DNA from: Madurella fahalii
Lineage: Eukaryota; Ascomycota; Sordariomycetes; Sordariales
Length of the DNA: 64,000 bases
Direction of reading: 5' to 3'
Assembly (NCBI GenBank): GCA_029876055.1
Contig: CM056877.1
Location: forward strand, 248,001-312,000
The notes below the pieces were generated by a model. It did not search any database and was not told the DNA's origin. It worked only from the letters and a program-made list of their open reading frames with translations. Within the stretch, counting starts at the first letter, position 1. Every line of letters starts with the position of its first letter. Position numbers and translations under genes: made by a program. Positions 13,401-24,440 of this stretch are shown here, piece after piece.

Positions 13401-14519
13401 CTCATCAATCAAGACCCCAGGAAGGTCAAGCAGGCCGAGGCAGCCAAGAAGGCATCAGGCTTCGCCGACAAGCTGACGCAGTCGATGATGGACGTCGAGA
13501 TGGATGACGAGCCGCCGTCGCTGAAGCTGGGCGATGCTTCCGTGGCCGCGCCTTTCACATCCAAGCTGCGCAACGTCATTGCCATTCCGAACATCATCCG
13601 CCAGGGGCGGTGCACGCTGGTGGCTACGATCCAAATGTACAAGATCCTGGCCCTGAACTGTCTCATCAGCGCCTACAGCTTGAGCGTCTTGTACCTCGAA
13701 GGCATCAAGTTTGGCGACGGGCAGATCACCATCAGCGGCATGCTCATGAGCGTCTGCTTCCTGTCCATCTCCCGCGCGCGGTCGGTCGAGGGCTTGTCTA
13801 AGGAGCGGCCGCAGCCAAACATCTTCAACTTTTACATCATCGGCTCTATCCTCGGCCAGTTTGCCGTGCATGTCGCGACGCTCATCTACATTGCGCGATA
13901 CTGCGACCAGCTCGAACCGTAAGTCTCCCCCCTGTCTGCTCCACTCGCACAGTCCCTTTTAACTAACACCCCATCTAGCCGCTCCGAAATGGTGGATCTC
14001 GAAGCGGACTTCCAGCCGTCTCTCCTCAACAGCGCCGTCTACCTCTTGCAGCTCATCCAGCAGATCTCGACGTTTGCCGTCAACTATCAGGGCCGGCCGT
14101 TCCGGGAGTCGCTGTCGGAGAACAAGGGCATGTTCTACGGCATCGTGGGCGTGACGGGCATCGCGTTTGCCTGCTCGACCGAGCTGATCCCGGAGCTGAA
14201 CGAGGCCATGAAGCTGGTGCCCTTCAGAGATGAGTTCAAGACGACCATGACAGCCGTCATGGTGCTGGACTACGTCGCGTGCTACGTCATCGAGGTGGTG
14301 CTCAAGTTCTTGTTTAGCGACTTGAAGGCGCGGGACATCGCCGAGCGGAGGCCCGAGCAGCTGGAGAGGGAGAAGGCGCGCAAGGCGGAGGAGCAGAAGG
14401 TCAAGGAAGAGGCGGAGGAGAAGAAGAGGATGGAGAAGGTGGCCGAGTTTGAGAGGAAGATGGAGGAGAAGAGGGCGCAGTTGAGGGCCGCGTGGGGACA
14501 GCAGCAACAACCGCGGTAG
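10426..14519 (+). CDS. spf1: P5A-type ER transmembrane-helix dislocase ATPase (Spf1/Cta4), with apparent frameshift
   Basis: ER-membrane P5A P-type ATPase that removes mis-inserted transmembrane helices and is needed for ER homeostasis. Exons 10426-10782, 10858-13918 and 13979-14519, with introns of 75 and 60 bp. Signatures in order: the actuator loop LSGEST, the P5A-specific TM4 motif VVPPELP, the phosphorylation site DKTGTLTG, TGDN, and the hinge GDGTNDVGALK. The C-terminus ends in a charged coiled coil rich in E, K and R. The frame breaks at a C7 run (11602-11608): upstream and downstream reading frames differ by one base, yet both sides match the family without a gap. One extra base would give about 1319 aa, the usual size. 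The first intron is a stop-free multiple of three. Confidence 0.93.
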
Positions 14520-15096
14520 TAGGAGTAATCGAGTCGAGAGGAGACGAGACGGGACGGGTACACGATAGATGGGAAGTCGTGGTAGAAGTCTAGAAACCGT
14601 ACCTAATCATGTTTGCTTTATTTCAAGGATAGAATCATTCCCGTACATTACACGGCGGGGCTGAGGAAGGGGGTGGTGTTAGAATACTACCACCTCATCA
14701 TACACGATGGAACCGAGAGAGATTTGTTTCAGCAAATGAATACAAGGTGGAACTCCTAGGGTGTATGATACATATTTCAAGCCGTTTTAAGGGAAGGAAA
14801 ATCACAGATTCTAGCCCTGGGAGTCCACCAGCACCCGGATCTAAGCCACAGGAACGCCCCAAGCACCAAAGTTTCTTCCGTGTCCCCTCGCCTTTCCCTT
14901 CCCTTTTGCCGGCCGCACGCCCAGTCCACTACCGCCCATTACTTTTCCAAGGTCATCCGCATCAAGTCAAGTCATTGGGGGGTTTTAGAGAAAGGGGTGT
15001 GTTTTGAGTGTGCGTGTGTGTGTGCGTGTGTGTGTGCGTGTGTGCTGGTGCGGGCACGCGTGCACAAAGTGCTTTCGGCACAAGAGGGCAATTCTT
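14520..15096. other. Shared 3' flank of convergent genes
   Basis: About 580 bp between the stop codons of the P5A ATPase (+) and malate dehydrogenase (-). It must contain both polyadenylation regions. It holds the GT microsatellite listed separately; no gene was seen. Confidence 0.7.
15008..15045. repeat. GT/GC-interrupted dinucleotide microsatellite
   Basis: Run of GT units broken at regular spacing by single GC units, lying about 50 bp beyond the malate dehydrogenase stop codon, so it is probably within that gene's 3' UTR or its terminator region. Confidence 0.85.
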
Positions 15097-16293
15097 TTAG
15101 TTGCCGGGATTCTTGGCGACAAAGGCCTTGCCCTTCTCGATGTTCTTCTTGAGGTCGCCGAAGCAGGCCTCGAGGAGCTTCTCCTCGACGGCGTCGACCT
15201 TGCCGACGGGCAGGATCTTCTCGACGCCGTTGGGGCCCAGCTCGACCTTGGAGCTGAAGAAGTCGATGCCCTGGTCCTTGTAGAGCGGGCTGTCGACAAA
15301 GGTGGGCTCGATCACGCCCTTCTCGCCCTGCGCGGCGCGGAGCAGCGACTCGGCCATGCGCGCGCCCGCCATGGCCATCGACAGCGTCGCCGAGCCGGCG
15401 CCGTCCTTGGCCTTGACCACCTCGTCGCCGCCGAACTGGACGCGGTGGATGAGTTCGGCGTTGGACGACAGGTCCGGGTGGTTGCTCTGGCTGAAGAGCG
15501 GCACGATGGTCACGCCGCTGTGGCCGCCCACCACCGTGATGCTCTCGTTGGCCGGGTCGGTGCCCTTGATCTCGCTGACGAAGCGCGACGCGCGGACCAC
15601 GTCGAGCGTGGTCACGCCGAAGAGGCGCTTGGGGTTGTAGACGCCCTTGGACTTGAAGACCTCGGCGCAGATGGGCACGGTCGAGTTGACGGGGTTGCTG
15701 ATGACCAGGATGTTGGCATCCGGGCACGACTCGGCGCAGGCCTTGGCGAGGTCGCGGACGATGGAGGCGTTGGTGTTGAACAGGTCGTCGCGGGTCATGC
15801 CGGGTTTGCGGGGGACGCCGGCGGGGATCAGGACGACCTCGGCGCCCTTGAGGGCATTGGCGAGGCCTGTGGGGGTGGGCTCGAAGCCCTTGACGGTCGA
15901 CTTGGTGTTGACGTGCGAGACATCGGCGGCAACACCTACGCGGCGCAAAACGGCCAAGTCAGTCGAGAGGCATTCGACATCGGACACCTCGGAGGACATC
16001 GGACGACATACCAGGGGCACCACGGATATCGTACAGGGCGAGCTCAGTGACTCTGGGGTTAAGCTTCAGCAGCAGAGACAGCGGCTGGCCAATGCCGCCA
16101 GCGGCGCCGAGAACGGTAACCTTGGAGAGCTGTCCCGACGAGAACGGTCAGCACCTTGAACGTCAATGGCATCAATGGCCGCGCAGGGTGGCCTGCGTGG
16201 ATGCAGGGTCCCGGTGCCAATTGCGTTGACCTAGCTTACGTTTCTTGCCGAAGCCGAGAAGGCGCGGCGCTGGATCCTCGAGGCCATGAACAT
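15097..16293 (-). CDS. Mitochondrial malate dehydrogenase
   Basis: NAD-dependent malate dehydrogenase of the TCA cycle, interconverting malate and oxaloacetate in the mitochondrial matrix. Exons 16293-16240, 16129-16012 and 15935-15097, with introns of 110 and 76 bp, give 336 aa. The first exon encodes only an 18-residue Arg/Ser/Ala-rich presequence (MFMASRIQRRAFSASARN), typical of matrix targeting. The second exon starts with the dinucleotide-binding loop VTVLGAAGGIGQPLS. The third holds DLFNTNASIVRDL, the ISNPVNST motif and the catalytic His in VVGGHSGVTIVPL. Length and motif order are canonical. A second in-frame ATG two codons in (16287) is an alternative start with the same presequence character. 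Confidence 0.96.
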
Positions 16294-17973
16294 CTTGAAA
16301 ATAGGGACCGTGGTGAGCGTAGACTTAGTGCGGGCGGCTAGCAATGAAGGTGGAGGAAAGGAAGACAATGGCCAAGAAGGAAACGGAAAGTTTGCGAGTT
16401 TGGCTGTTTGAGCGGATTCGACCTGGCTGTGTGGATCCCGTGAGGTAAAAAAAAAAAAAAAAAAAAGCTGTCCTTGCACCGACTTTCGCCTAGCGCCGTT
16501 GCCATTGGAGTCCTACATTCGGCGGCTTCGGACCTCGGAAAATCCCGCTCCTTCAGGGCGCCCCACACAAGTTCCCTAAGCTTGACCTTTTGCCTGCAAA
16601 TGGCGCTTTTAGCAGGCAAAAACTGGCCTCTCAATTGCGTCTTTTGCATTCCCTCGCCAGGCACACTCGTTGCTCCGTCGCGCCGAGATACCGAAGGATC
16701 CCCTTGCGTGTCGAGTGCCCACTTCATGACATCAAGGCAAGTCCAGCTAACCGGGTCTCCGGAACCCCAGGGCATCTGTGAGCACCGGATGCCGAATGCC
16801 GTCGAGTCCGGAGGTTGACATGTTTCTCCGGTGCCACGTAGTATCTTATCCCGAGACATGGCGGCTGCCCAGTCCTGACCATCGACAAACATGCCGTCCA
16901 CCCTCCAGCGTGTTTCTAACAAGGTTGAGGCTCTCTTCTCGCCTGCATCACTCCCAGAAGTTTTGAGCATATGCAGGTGCTGGGTTCACGCTGCCTGAGA
17001 GAGCTCCTATCCTCACGAGTAGAATTGCATGCAACAACGGCTTTGTCAGCCGTGAGCAATGCCGCTGCCTCCGCCATGGTTTTGGACAAGCCTGACTTAA
17101 CGCATCCTTTACGCCTTGGAAGAATACCTAGTCCAGCGCCACTCACGACTTTGGTGGTAACCAGCCATGAAAGCTCATCAGAAGGAGCTTGGCTTGGGAC
17201 TCAAACATCCTTCACGCGCTCAACACCCCCTTTTTTTTTTTTTTTTTTTTTAGCTAATTACCTACTTTATCCACCGGCGATTAGACGAATTGGTGGCAGC
17301 GGTGCGCAAGGCTGTTAGCATTTTCCACGTTTCCTTGTCTCGGTTGATTTTACCGTGACACCTCAGCATGCATCGATTTTTCGCGTCGGCAACGACGGGG
17401 CTGAGGAGAATACCTCCAGCCCATGTTTGGTTAAGATGATGAGGGCGGCGCCAGCGACGACCAGGACACTCCTTCATGCTTGTTATGCCTGGTAGGGGAT
17501 TGCCGTGAATACATTGGCTAACCTGGAGAATGGGTTTGCCAACCGGGGAGTGCCAACCGCATTCGGGCTACCTAACGCTAAATGATCGAGATGCTTCCAT
17601 TTGGGCGTCCCTGCTGCGCTGAAATGGGACCCGTAGTTAACTCTCTGCTCAACCACTCGCAGCATTCTTGGTTCATATCCACAAACAGGCTAAACGTGCT
17701 CCACGGCGATCCAGTGGCGCGTCGTCTCCCCAGGCATTTACCGGATTAGTCCACATGACTGGAAGGGCAGTTCCCGGAATCTTGGCCGTTGACACTGTCG
17801 GCGATTTGAAAGTGCCGTGGGCGCCTCGTGGATGCCACGCGGGCCAGCTATATATGGCGTGGGGCGCCATCCGCCAGCCCCTGGGTACACACAGACACAC
17901 TCGTCCATCTTCAGCCCAATAGCAAACCCAAGCCCCGTATTGACACAGCCCATTGCAGACACTAACCGGCAAG
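16294..17973. other. Intergenic with long A and T homopolymers
   Basis: 1.68 kb between the divergent malate dehydrogenase and LPMO genes, so it holds both promoters. It includes an A20 run (16447-16466) and a T21 run (17231-17251). No coding region was supported. A possible GGCTAA element (XlnR/Xyr1-type core) lies at 17688-17693, but single hexamers of this kind occur by chance. Confidence 0.6.
17849..17864 (+). promoter_or_regulatory. TATA box and adjacent CreA-like site of the LPMO gene
   Basis: TATATAT at 17849-17855 lies 119 bp upstream of the LPMO start codon, a reasonable core-promoter distance. Immediately after it, GTGGGG (17859-17864) fits the SYGGRG consensus of the carbon-catabolite repressor CreA/CRE1, which commonly controls cellulolytic genes. 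Both are pattern matches; binding is inference. Confidence 0.4.
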
Positions 17974-18794
17974 ATGAAGCTCACCTCGCTGCTGCTGCTG
18001 CTGGCAGCTACTGCCGAAGCCCATTGTGAGCGATGTGTGACCGTCCGACCGAAGCCCAGCTGACCCTATCGGCAGACAGATTCTCCAAGCTCATTGTGAA
18101 CGGCGTGGCCGAGGAACGAGAGTGGACCTCGGTGCGCCAGACCAAGAACTACCAGGGCAACTTTGGCGTGACAGACGTCAACAGCCCGGACATCCGCTGT
18201 TTCCAGATGCGGTCGGGGACATCGACGGCTACCGTTGCGGCCGGCGACAAACTCGGCTTTGTCGCCATGTCGGCCGTAACCCACTTCGGCCCCGTCTCGT
18301 TCTACATGGCTAGGGTCCCCGACGGACGCGATATCAACACGTGGGATGGCGCGGGCAACGTGTGGTTCAAGGTGGCCGAGATCAGCGCGGTGCCGAGCCC
18401 GGGAGGAGGTCTAACATCCGGCGAGGCAACCTGGCCGGCGTATAGTACGACGATGCGCTTTATTTGCCACTCTCTTTTTACATTTCCAAGTAGCAGCGCT
18501 GACAGCTGTATAGACAAGAAGACGGTCGAGTTCACGGTGCCCAAGAGCGTGCCGAGCGGCAAGTACCTTGTCCGCGTCGAAAGCATCGCCTTGCACCAAG
18601 CCCAGTCGGTCGGTGGGGCCCAGATCTATCTCTCCTGCGCCCAGGTTGAGATCACCGGCGGAGGAAACGGCAACCCCGGCCCGCTGGTCTCGTTCCCGGG
18701 GGCGTACAGGTCGAATGATCCAGGCCTGTTGTGGTCGTACTATCCTGTGAGGACCAGCTACAAGGCTCCGGGTCCGGATGTCTGGCAGGGGTAG
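17974..18794 (+). CDS. AA9 lytic polysaccharide monooxygenase, single-domain
   Basis: Secreted copper enzyme that oxidatively cleaves cellulose or related glucans. Exons 17974-18025, 18076-18439 and 18506-18794, with introns of 50 and 66 bp, give 234 aa. The first exon is a 16-residue leucine-rich signal peptide ending AEA, and the next residue is His, which becomes the N-terminal copper ligand of the histidine brace. The second His lies in SAVTHFGPVSFYM and the axial Tyr in QIYLSCAQVEI, both in the family positions. The segment PKSVPSGKYLVRVE is a strong AA9 signature. There is no C-terminal linker or CBM1. The second intron is a stop-free multiple of three; splicing it joins WPA to CIDKKTVEF, which fits the family better than the unspliced reading. 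Confidence 0.93.
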
Positions 18795-19252
18795 ACGTAG
18801 AGGGTCGCGGATGACTGAGATGTAGAGCTTGGGTTGTGCTGCTTATTTCGTAGGCCGGTTTTTCCTTCTCATCCCGTTCGCAAGTACCGAACAAGACATC
18901 CGTTGGCTGAGGCCGATTGCCGAGCATAAGAAATTTATCCGCTGCATACAATCTGTACCCCAGAGTTAGGCACTAAATTAGACCCGGGCGTACGGGAGTC
19001 AGCTCGTTCGTTACGATGCGCTGCCCGTTCCTTTTCTGCAATATTCCATGTTTGCAGTTCTATCCTTCTATCGCGGGTTGGCTGTATGCGTTCTGACAAA
19101 GTTGAGTTGTCTGTCCTGATTAGGAATGCCGATCCTTCAAGCACTTCGGCTACCTCCTCCATTCTGAAAGCCTATCCATCTCCTTTGTTGAAGCTTTAAA
19201 CGGCCCGCATTGTCTCTGTCGATTCCGTTGAAGAAAAGTTGAGAAGCGCCGC
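18795..19252. other. Convergent intergenic, no gene seen
   Basis: About 460 bp of 3' flank shared by the LPMO gene (+) and the single-pass membrane protein gene (-). Nothing coding was recognised. Confidence 0.65.
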
Positions 19253-20348
19253 CTATATCACCGCCCGCACTTCCCCTCCACCGAGCTCGTGCGGTGTCAG
19301 GTGGGCTGCCGGGGCTTCGTACACCGGTATTGATGCTGCTTCCACAGGTTCCGGCGGCTTTGAAACGGGTGCTGGAAATTCGTACACTGGTGTTGATGCT
19401 GCCTCGCCTGGCTCCGGCGGCTTGGGGGCGGGAGCTGGAATTTCGTGCAGTGGCAGCGACCCTGCCTCTTCAACATTGAGATAATTCGGGTGAGGAAGCC
19501 CCTGGTCGGATCTCTTGACCGTTGGTGTGGCATCGAGTTCAGGTTTTCCCCACGAGTTTGGGGCAGCTTCTCCCCGTTGCCGTCGTTTCGACTGCCGGCG
19601 GGAGATGGAAATGAGAACGGCGATGGCCAAGGCAATACAAACTACCGGCACTACAACGCTAACGGCAATTTTCGCCGTCTGCGATAATCCCGGCGACGAC
19701 GACGGCGTATCAGCCGCACCTCCTGTCAGACCCGGACCCGACCCGGCTGCGTCGTTAGGAGCGGTATTCGACTTCTGGTACAGGAGCTTGATGGGTTGGT
19801 CAAAGATCTGGATTGTCGGGGTAGGCGTGATGGTGGCTGTTATGTCCGAGGTCCAACCTACAATCGTCGCAAGGGTTGGAGTCGACACGGCCGAGGAGCA
19901 AACCAGAATCCCTGAGGAACCATGACACGTGAAGCCGCTTGGGCAACATATAATCGGGATCTCTGACGCGCGCAGTGGCGGGTCGAGGCAATGCGCTATC
20001 GGTTCACAGGCGCTGATGTCCGGTGTCAACGAAGAACGAACTTGGTAACCGCTTTGCTAACCTCGTAAACCCCGCGGGACAAGAAGTCGCCGGGGAATAA
20101 AAATATCCATGGACACTCGATGGACCAAGATCTACCCAGGGCGTTACGGCCATACTAGGCCGACAGCCACCTGTCCTTGGATGCTGAAGGTGGCCAATAT
20201 CATGCAGCGGCCCATACGGCGGCGCCGGCGACGTTTCAGGATCCGGGAAGAAATTGACTTTTAAATCTCCTAAGCAGTCAGGGTTCACGGTGAAGGGAGT
20301 CGTCAATGGCCCGACACGCGCGATGCGTGTCTTGTATGGACATGGCAT
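19253..20348 (-). CDS. Single-pass membrane protein with Cys-rich ectodomain and repeat tail
   Basis: Function unknown. Exons 20348-20062 and 20012-19253, joined by a 49-bp phase-2 intron, give 348 aa. The N-terminal half carries GPLTTPFTVNPDC, YSPATSCPAGF and ICCPSGFTC, the cysteine layout seen in many uncharacterised fungal surface proteins. A Ser/Gly/Ala-rich stalk precedes one strong TM segment (about residues 211-236, IAVSVVVPVVCIALAIAV), followed at once by a basic stop-transfer stretch (SRRQSKRRQR). The cytosolic tail has two to three near-copies of an E-A-A-S-x-P-V-Y-E unit with Pro/Ala spacers. No cleavable signal peptide is obvious at this start, so an upstream exon may be missing. 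Confidence 0.72.
19310..19450. repeat. In-gene tandem repeat, about 63-bp period
   Basis: Two to three diverged copies of a roughly 63-bp unit encode the Pro/Ala/Glu/Tyr repeats of the cytosolic tail of the membrane protein read on the minus strand. Differences between copies are mostly synonymous or conservative. Confidence 0.7.
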
Positions 20349-21464
20349 GGTCCGGCAGGGAGACTCAGGCTGGGGAAGACTGTCACCGCTAAAGCAGGCA
20401 GTGATGCCTGACGGGCTAGGGCGCCCGGGCGTCTGACCAACTTAAAGGATATGCAATCTACCAGTGGAGGGGGATCTCTGGCTTTAATGTATGCCAACGC
20501 CTTGACCACTTAGACCTCTGTACCCTGTGCTGACAATGGGGAGAAAGATGACACCTGGTAGTTAGGCATCATCGTATACCATAGTGGTACCTAGCTGGGC
20601 ATCATCATGCCATCGATTGGCCGCGCAAAGTACAAAGGACTAGCCAGTTAGTGCCGTGTCATTACTGTTAACGACCCCTCTTCCCATTACCAGGTAGCTG
20701 CTCCAGGGACGCTGCGAGGCAGCCTGGCGGCACCGTTGCCAGGAAGTCCGGCGGCACGGAATGGTTGGACGTTGTCTGAAGGAACAAGAACTGCATTGCG
20801 GGAATTCCGTGCCTGGTTCAGCTGGGTCCATGTTTGACTAGGAGTTGCAGACAGCATGTAACGTAAGACCGTGGCCCATCTCGTGGTACTACCCACGACC
20901 TCAGCCGTAGCATGTCCGTAAGCAAGCCGGTCACCGTAGCCAATGATAGCTATGGTTCAAGGTACATGCGTGCTACCAACACGCAGCGAGACCTTGTGTG
21001 ATGCAGATGGGTACCAGGACGCACGAGAATAACCGGATCCGTTTTCCGCCGGTTCCGATGGGCTTGTATGCCTAGGCGACAGGATCTGAGACTTCCCCCG
21101 TCCTCCTTATCTGACTCACATTGCATAGGGCTAAAAGAGACCAAGAACAGGATCTCAAGGCACTATTTAGCTTATTGTTCCCATGTCTTAGGGAGACGGC
21201 GAGCATCAATTAGACATAAGCGGATTAACATTTGGTTGGCCGGCCTGAGTAAATGGCTTGGCAGCCGCCGTCCATGACGACAAACGGGCATTCGTCATGA
21301 TTTCATCACCGTCTGCATAGCCAGTCAGGAACAAGATGGATACTATAACCCCACAAATGGAACAGCCTTACGAACGTCAGCAGTTGTAGTGGTGATGGAG
21401 TATATTATAGCCCAGGACGAACACTCCAGACAAGAGGAGAAGGACAATCCCTTAGTTTGCTACG
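20349..21464. other. Divergent intergenic, no gene recognised
   Basis: 1.1 kb between the minus-strand membrane protein and the plus-strand metallo-hydrolase, so it contains both promoters. Stops are frequent in all frames; the few short open frames lack motifs. Confidence 0.6.
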
Positions 21465-22664
21465 ATGGAATCCAACCAAAAGACGGCAACAACAATGCCG
21501 CAACTCATCCTCAACCCGCAGAAGCGCATTCCCCTCCTCAAGGTACAGACGCACCACACCGACCCGGAGCCGACGCTCCCCATCAGCAAGAGCAAAACAC
21601 ACCCTTCTCAAAGTAGTGACATCCAAACATCACCGGAAAATCAAGGGAGCGTCTTCTTCGTGGGCACGGCCACAACCTTCATATCCTACCATGGCATTCG
21701 CATTCTGACCGACCCCAACTTTCTCCGTATGTACCCGGTGCCTTGACTGATGCTTAATTATCTCCCAGAAACACAACAAAGTTTTTCTAACCAGAAAGAA
21801 ATCCTCTGAAAAAAAAAAGACGCCGGTGATCATGTGCACCTCGGCCCAGCCGTGACCGCCACGCGGCTCACCGACCCGGCGGTTCCCGACCTCGCGTCGC
21901 TCCCGCCCGTCGACTGCATCCTCCTCTCCCACTACCACGAGGACCACTTCGACAGGGAGGTCGAGGCCCAGCTCAACCGGGACATCCCCATCATCACGAC
22001 GCCCCACGCCAAGACCTGCCTGACCACCCGCAAGAGCGACGACGACGCGTTCCGGGCGGTGCACGGCCTCAACGCGTGGGACGAGATGGTGATGCGCGTC
22101 GCTGGCGGCGCCGGGCCGGGGGCACCGGCCGTCAAGGTGACGGCGACGCCGGGGAAGCACGTGCCGCCCGGCCCGCTGGCGGACGTCAACGAGCTGCTCG
22201 GGGCGGTCCCGCCCACGAACGGGTGGCTGGTGGAGCTGGGGCATGCCACTGCCGCCCCCGGCACTTCCGCGGGGGAAGGCGGCGATGGCGGCGATGGCGG
22301 GGGGTTCGAAACGGGCTACCGCATCTACATCTCGGGCGACACGCTGCTGGTGGACGAGCTCAAGGAGATCCCGGCCCGGCTGCGCGGGGACAGGATCGAC
22401 CTCATGCTGATCCACCTCGGCGGCACGACCATCCCGGGACCGAAGCTGCCGCTGCTGATGGTCACGATGGACGCGGAGCAGGGCGTGCAGCTGATGAGGC
22501 TTGTGGACCCGGACGTGACGGTGCCGATCCACTTCGACGACTACGACGTGTTCATGTCGCCGCTGGAGGACTTCAAGAAGGAGGTCGAGGCGGCCGGGTT
22601 TGGGAAACGGGTGGTGTATCTCGATAGGGGGGAGGAGTATCGGTTCACGGTGAAGAAGGTGTGA
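21465..22664 (+). CDS. Metallo-beta-lactamase-fold hydrolase (UlaG/NAPE-PLD type)
   Basis: Exons 21465-21726 and 21820-22664, joined by a 93-bp phase-1 intron (GTATGT donor, A-rich stretch before the AG), give 368 aa. The splice creates LTDPNFLHAGDHVHLGP, the strand-loop seen in UlaG-like hydrolases. The metal-binding signature HYHEDHFD is at about residues 125-132, and later metal-ligand segments include ISGDTLLVDEL and a PIHFDDYDVF block near the C-terminus. The fold binds one or two zinc (or manganese) ions and usually hydrolyses lactones or phosphodiesters; the substrate here is unknown. A Gly/Asp-rich insertion sits around residues 230-250. A second in-frame ATG lies 10 codons in. Confidence 0.85.
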
Positions 22665-22819
22665 TTGGACTTTGCGAGGGGAGAATTGAGGTAGATACAA
22701 CCATGATAGTAATTATTCGGTTTCCTTGCCGTGTCCCGAGCCTTCAAAATCACAAATTACCTATCAATTAGTCCAGAATACTCGCCCGCTCAAACGCCTT
22801 TGTTACCCTGCCCCTAACC

Positions 22820-22843
22820 AAAAAAAAAAAAAAAAAAAAAAAA
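22820..22843. repeat. A24 homopolymer
   Basis: Twenty-four A residues between the convergent metallo-hydrolase and PLAC8 genes. Its length is likely to be unreliable in an assembly. It is not preceded by recognisable retrotransposon sequence. Confidence 0.9.
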
Positions 22844-22912
22844 CAGTGCGGGTTCGCCCGATAGAATTATTCTACCCGCTGTCCCGGTACTTCTCACACG
22901 CCGAGTCCACAT

Positions 22913-23481
22913 TTATTGCATCGGAGCCTGCATCGGGGCCTGTGGCTGGTAGCCTGCCTTGTCGGGCATCCTGGCGTCCCTCCGTATCTCGAGTTCTTTG
23001 AACTGCTGGATGGCGGCGCAGCAGGTGCAGCACCAATTGGCTAGGCAGTCGGTGCAGCAGCCGCCGTCGATGTGGTACTTGGAGCGGATATCGCCACGTT
23101 GGAGACAGGGGAGACTTGAGGGAGGAAAGGGCGATAGTCAGTAACGGCCATGTCTAGAGGACATCAACTACTGAGGGGAGGGATCGCGCTCACATGCAAC
23201 CTATGCCGCATAAGGTCAACACGCACCAGCCGCACCCCCACGCGCCGCATCCGCTGGGATTCGGGTCATTCTCGTTCGTGAGTAGCATATGCGTTTTGTT
23301 GACCACTGCGAGAAGGGTTAGATGGCCGGGACTTGGTAATACTAGTAATACCTGGCGGTCAACTGGTGGCGGCAGTAAGGTACTCACGGATACATGGGCA
23401 GAAGTAGCCCATGAGACAGTGGCCACCACGGAAGCAGCCGAAGAGGCCATCCTGCCAGTCGTTCTCCTTGATTGGGTGCAT
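22913..23481 (-). CDS. PLAC8-family cysteine-rich membrane-associated protein
   Basis: PLAC8 (DUF614) proteins are small cysteine-rich membrane proteins; plant and fungal members are linked to metal (for example cadmium) resistance and organ-size control. Exons 23481-23388, 23305-23194 and 23114-22913, with introns of 82 and 79 bp, give 135 aa. Phases (1, then 2) fit exactly. The first exon reads DWQDGLFGCFRGGHCLMGYFCPCI with the FCPC core. The middle exon is a Cys/Gly/Trp-rich hydrophobic segment. The last exon has the conserved QRGDIRSKYHI turn and the CCxxC-type block WCCTCCAAIQQFKEL. It ends in a Pro/Gln/Met-rich tail. Assignment is by motif; metal handling is family inference. Confidence 0.85.
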
Positions 23482-24189
23482 GATTTGAAGCAGATCCCGG
23501 GTTAAAGTGTGTCGACCGGGGCGGATGACAGCAAATTTGTACCTTGGAGGGCGATCTCGAGGGGAAGAAAGAGTGAACGGTAGATGATGGCGGTGACGGC
23601 GAGGACGGGTTATAAGTCAGGACAAGGGAATGGCAGATGCTGGAGACAGGGATCCCACCCCATGCCTGGTTGCCTGGATTCTTATGGCCGAATGGTGCCT
23701 GACATGCGATGACGGCCCACTCGCAACGAGGACGGCCCGCTTGGGAGCTGCAAGGGGAGCTGACGGCTGTTGTGATAAAGCTAACTTAGTGTCTAGGCTA
23801 GTGGCATTGGTGCATGCGGGCTGGACCAAAGAGTCGAACATCCACCCCGTATTGGCAGCCAATTGAACCAAGATGAAAGCCGGGCGCAGGGAGCTGGGTC
23901 TCGCTTTACCAGGATGCGTGATGCGATGTGACCAGTCAAAAAGCTTTGCAGTCTCGGCTAGCGCCCCGAAAGGGGAAAACCATGATCCTGCTGCAATGCA
24001 CCACGCAGAGGGACCCTGGGACGAGCCGCTGCCAAAGCTGGTCTTTCACTGGAACCCCAGAGCCGGGGCCCAACAAGGTTGTATCCGTCAGCCCCAGAGC
24101 ATGGCGCTGTTTGCTCTTGATGACCCACTGCTGTTATTTTTTAAAAAATGGAATCTATCACGACCTAAGGGACTGGAACGAGGTAGTAA
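23482..24189. other. Intergenic, no gene recognised
   Basis: About 700 bp upstream of the PLAC8 gene and downstream of the orphan 3' gene end. It contains the PLAC8 promoter. No coding signal was seen. Confidence 0.6.
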
Positions 24190-24440
24190 TCACTTCCTCC
24201 CGAAAATCTTGGCCAGCAACCCGCCAGACGTGGCCTTCCCTCTCACGCACCCCTTCGCCTCCCCAATCAGCCTCTCAGGTCGGCATCACTCACATGCTTG
24301 GTCATATACGGCTGCATGCTGTTGAGCAGTTTGTCGACTCTTGCCTCTGAGAAACCTGTCTCTTTGGCCTTCTTGTCGAGGACTCTCTTGATGAGGGGCA
24401 TGGGCATATCTGGTCCCACTGGATTTGCCCAGTCTTTGTG
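24190..24440 (-). pseudogene. Orphan 3' end of an unrecognised gene (two terminal exons)
   Basis: Two exon-like blocks fit each other exactly. Exon 24440-24294 is 49 codons in phase 0, preceded by a TTAG acceptor and followed by a GTGAGT donor. After a 59-bp intron, exon 24234-24190 is 14 codons plus stop, also in phase 0. The peptide has a coding look: PMPLIKRVLDKKAKETGF, then SEARVDKLLNSMQPYMTKH, ending LAKIFGRK. Upstream I could not find a convincing 5' part; a possible short first exon at 24628-24485 would need a roughly 44-bp intron. It may be a gene remnant or a small gene whose start I have missed. No family was recognised. Confidence 0.38.
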
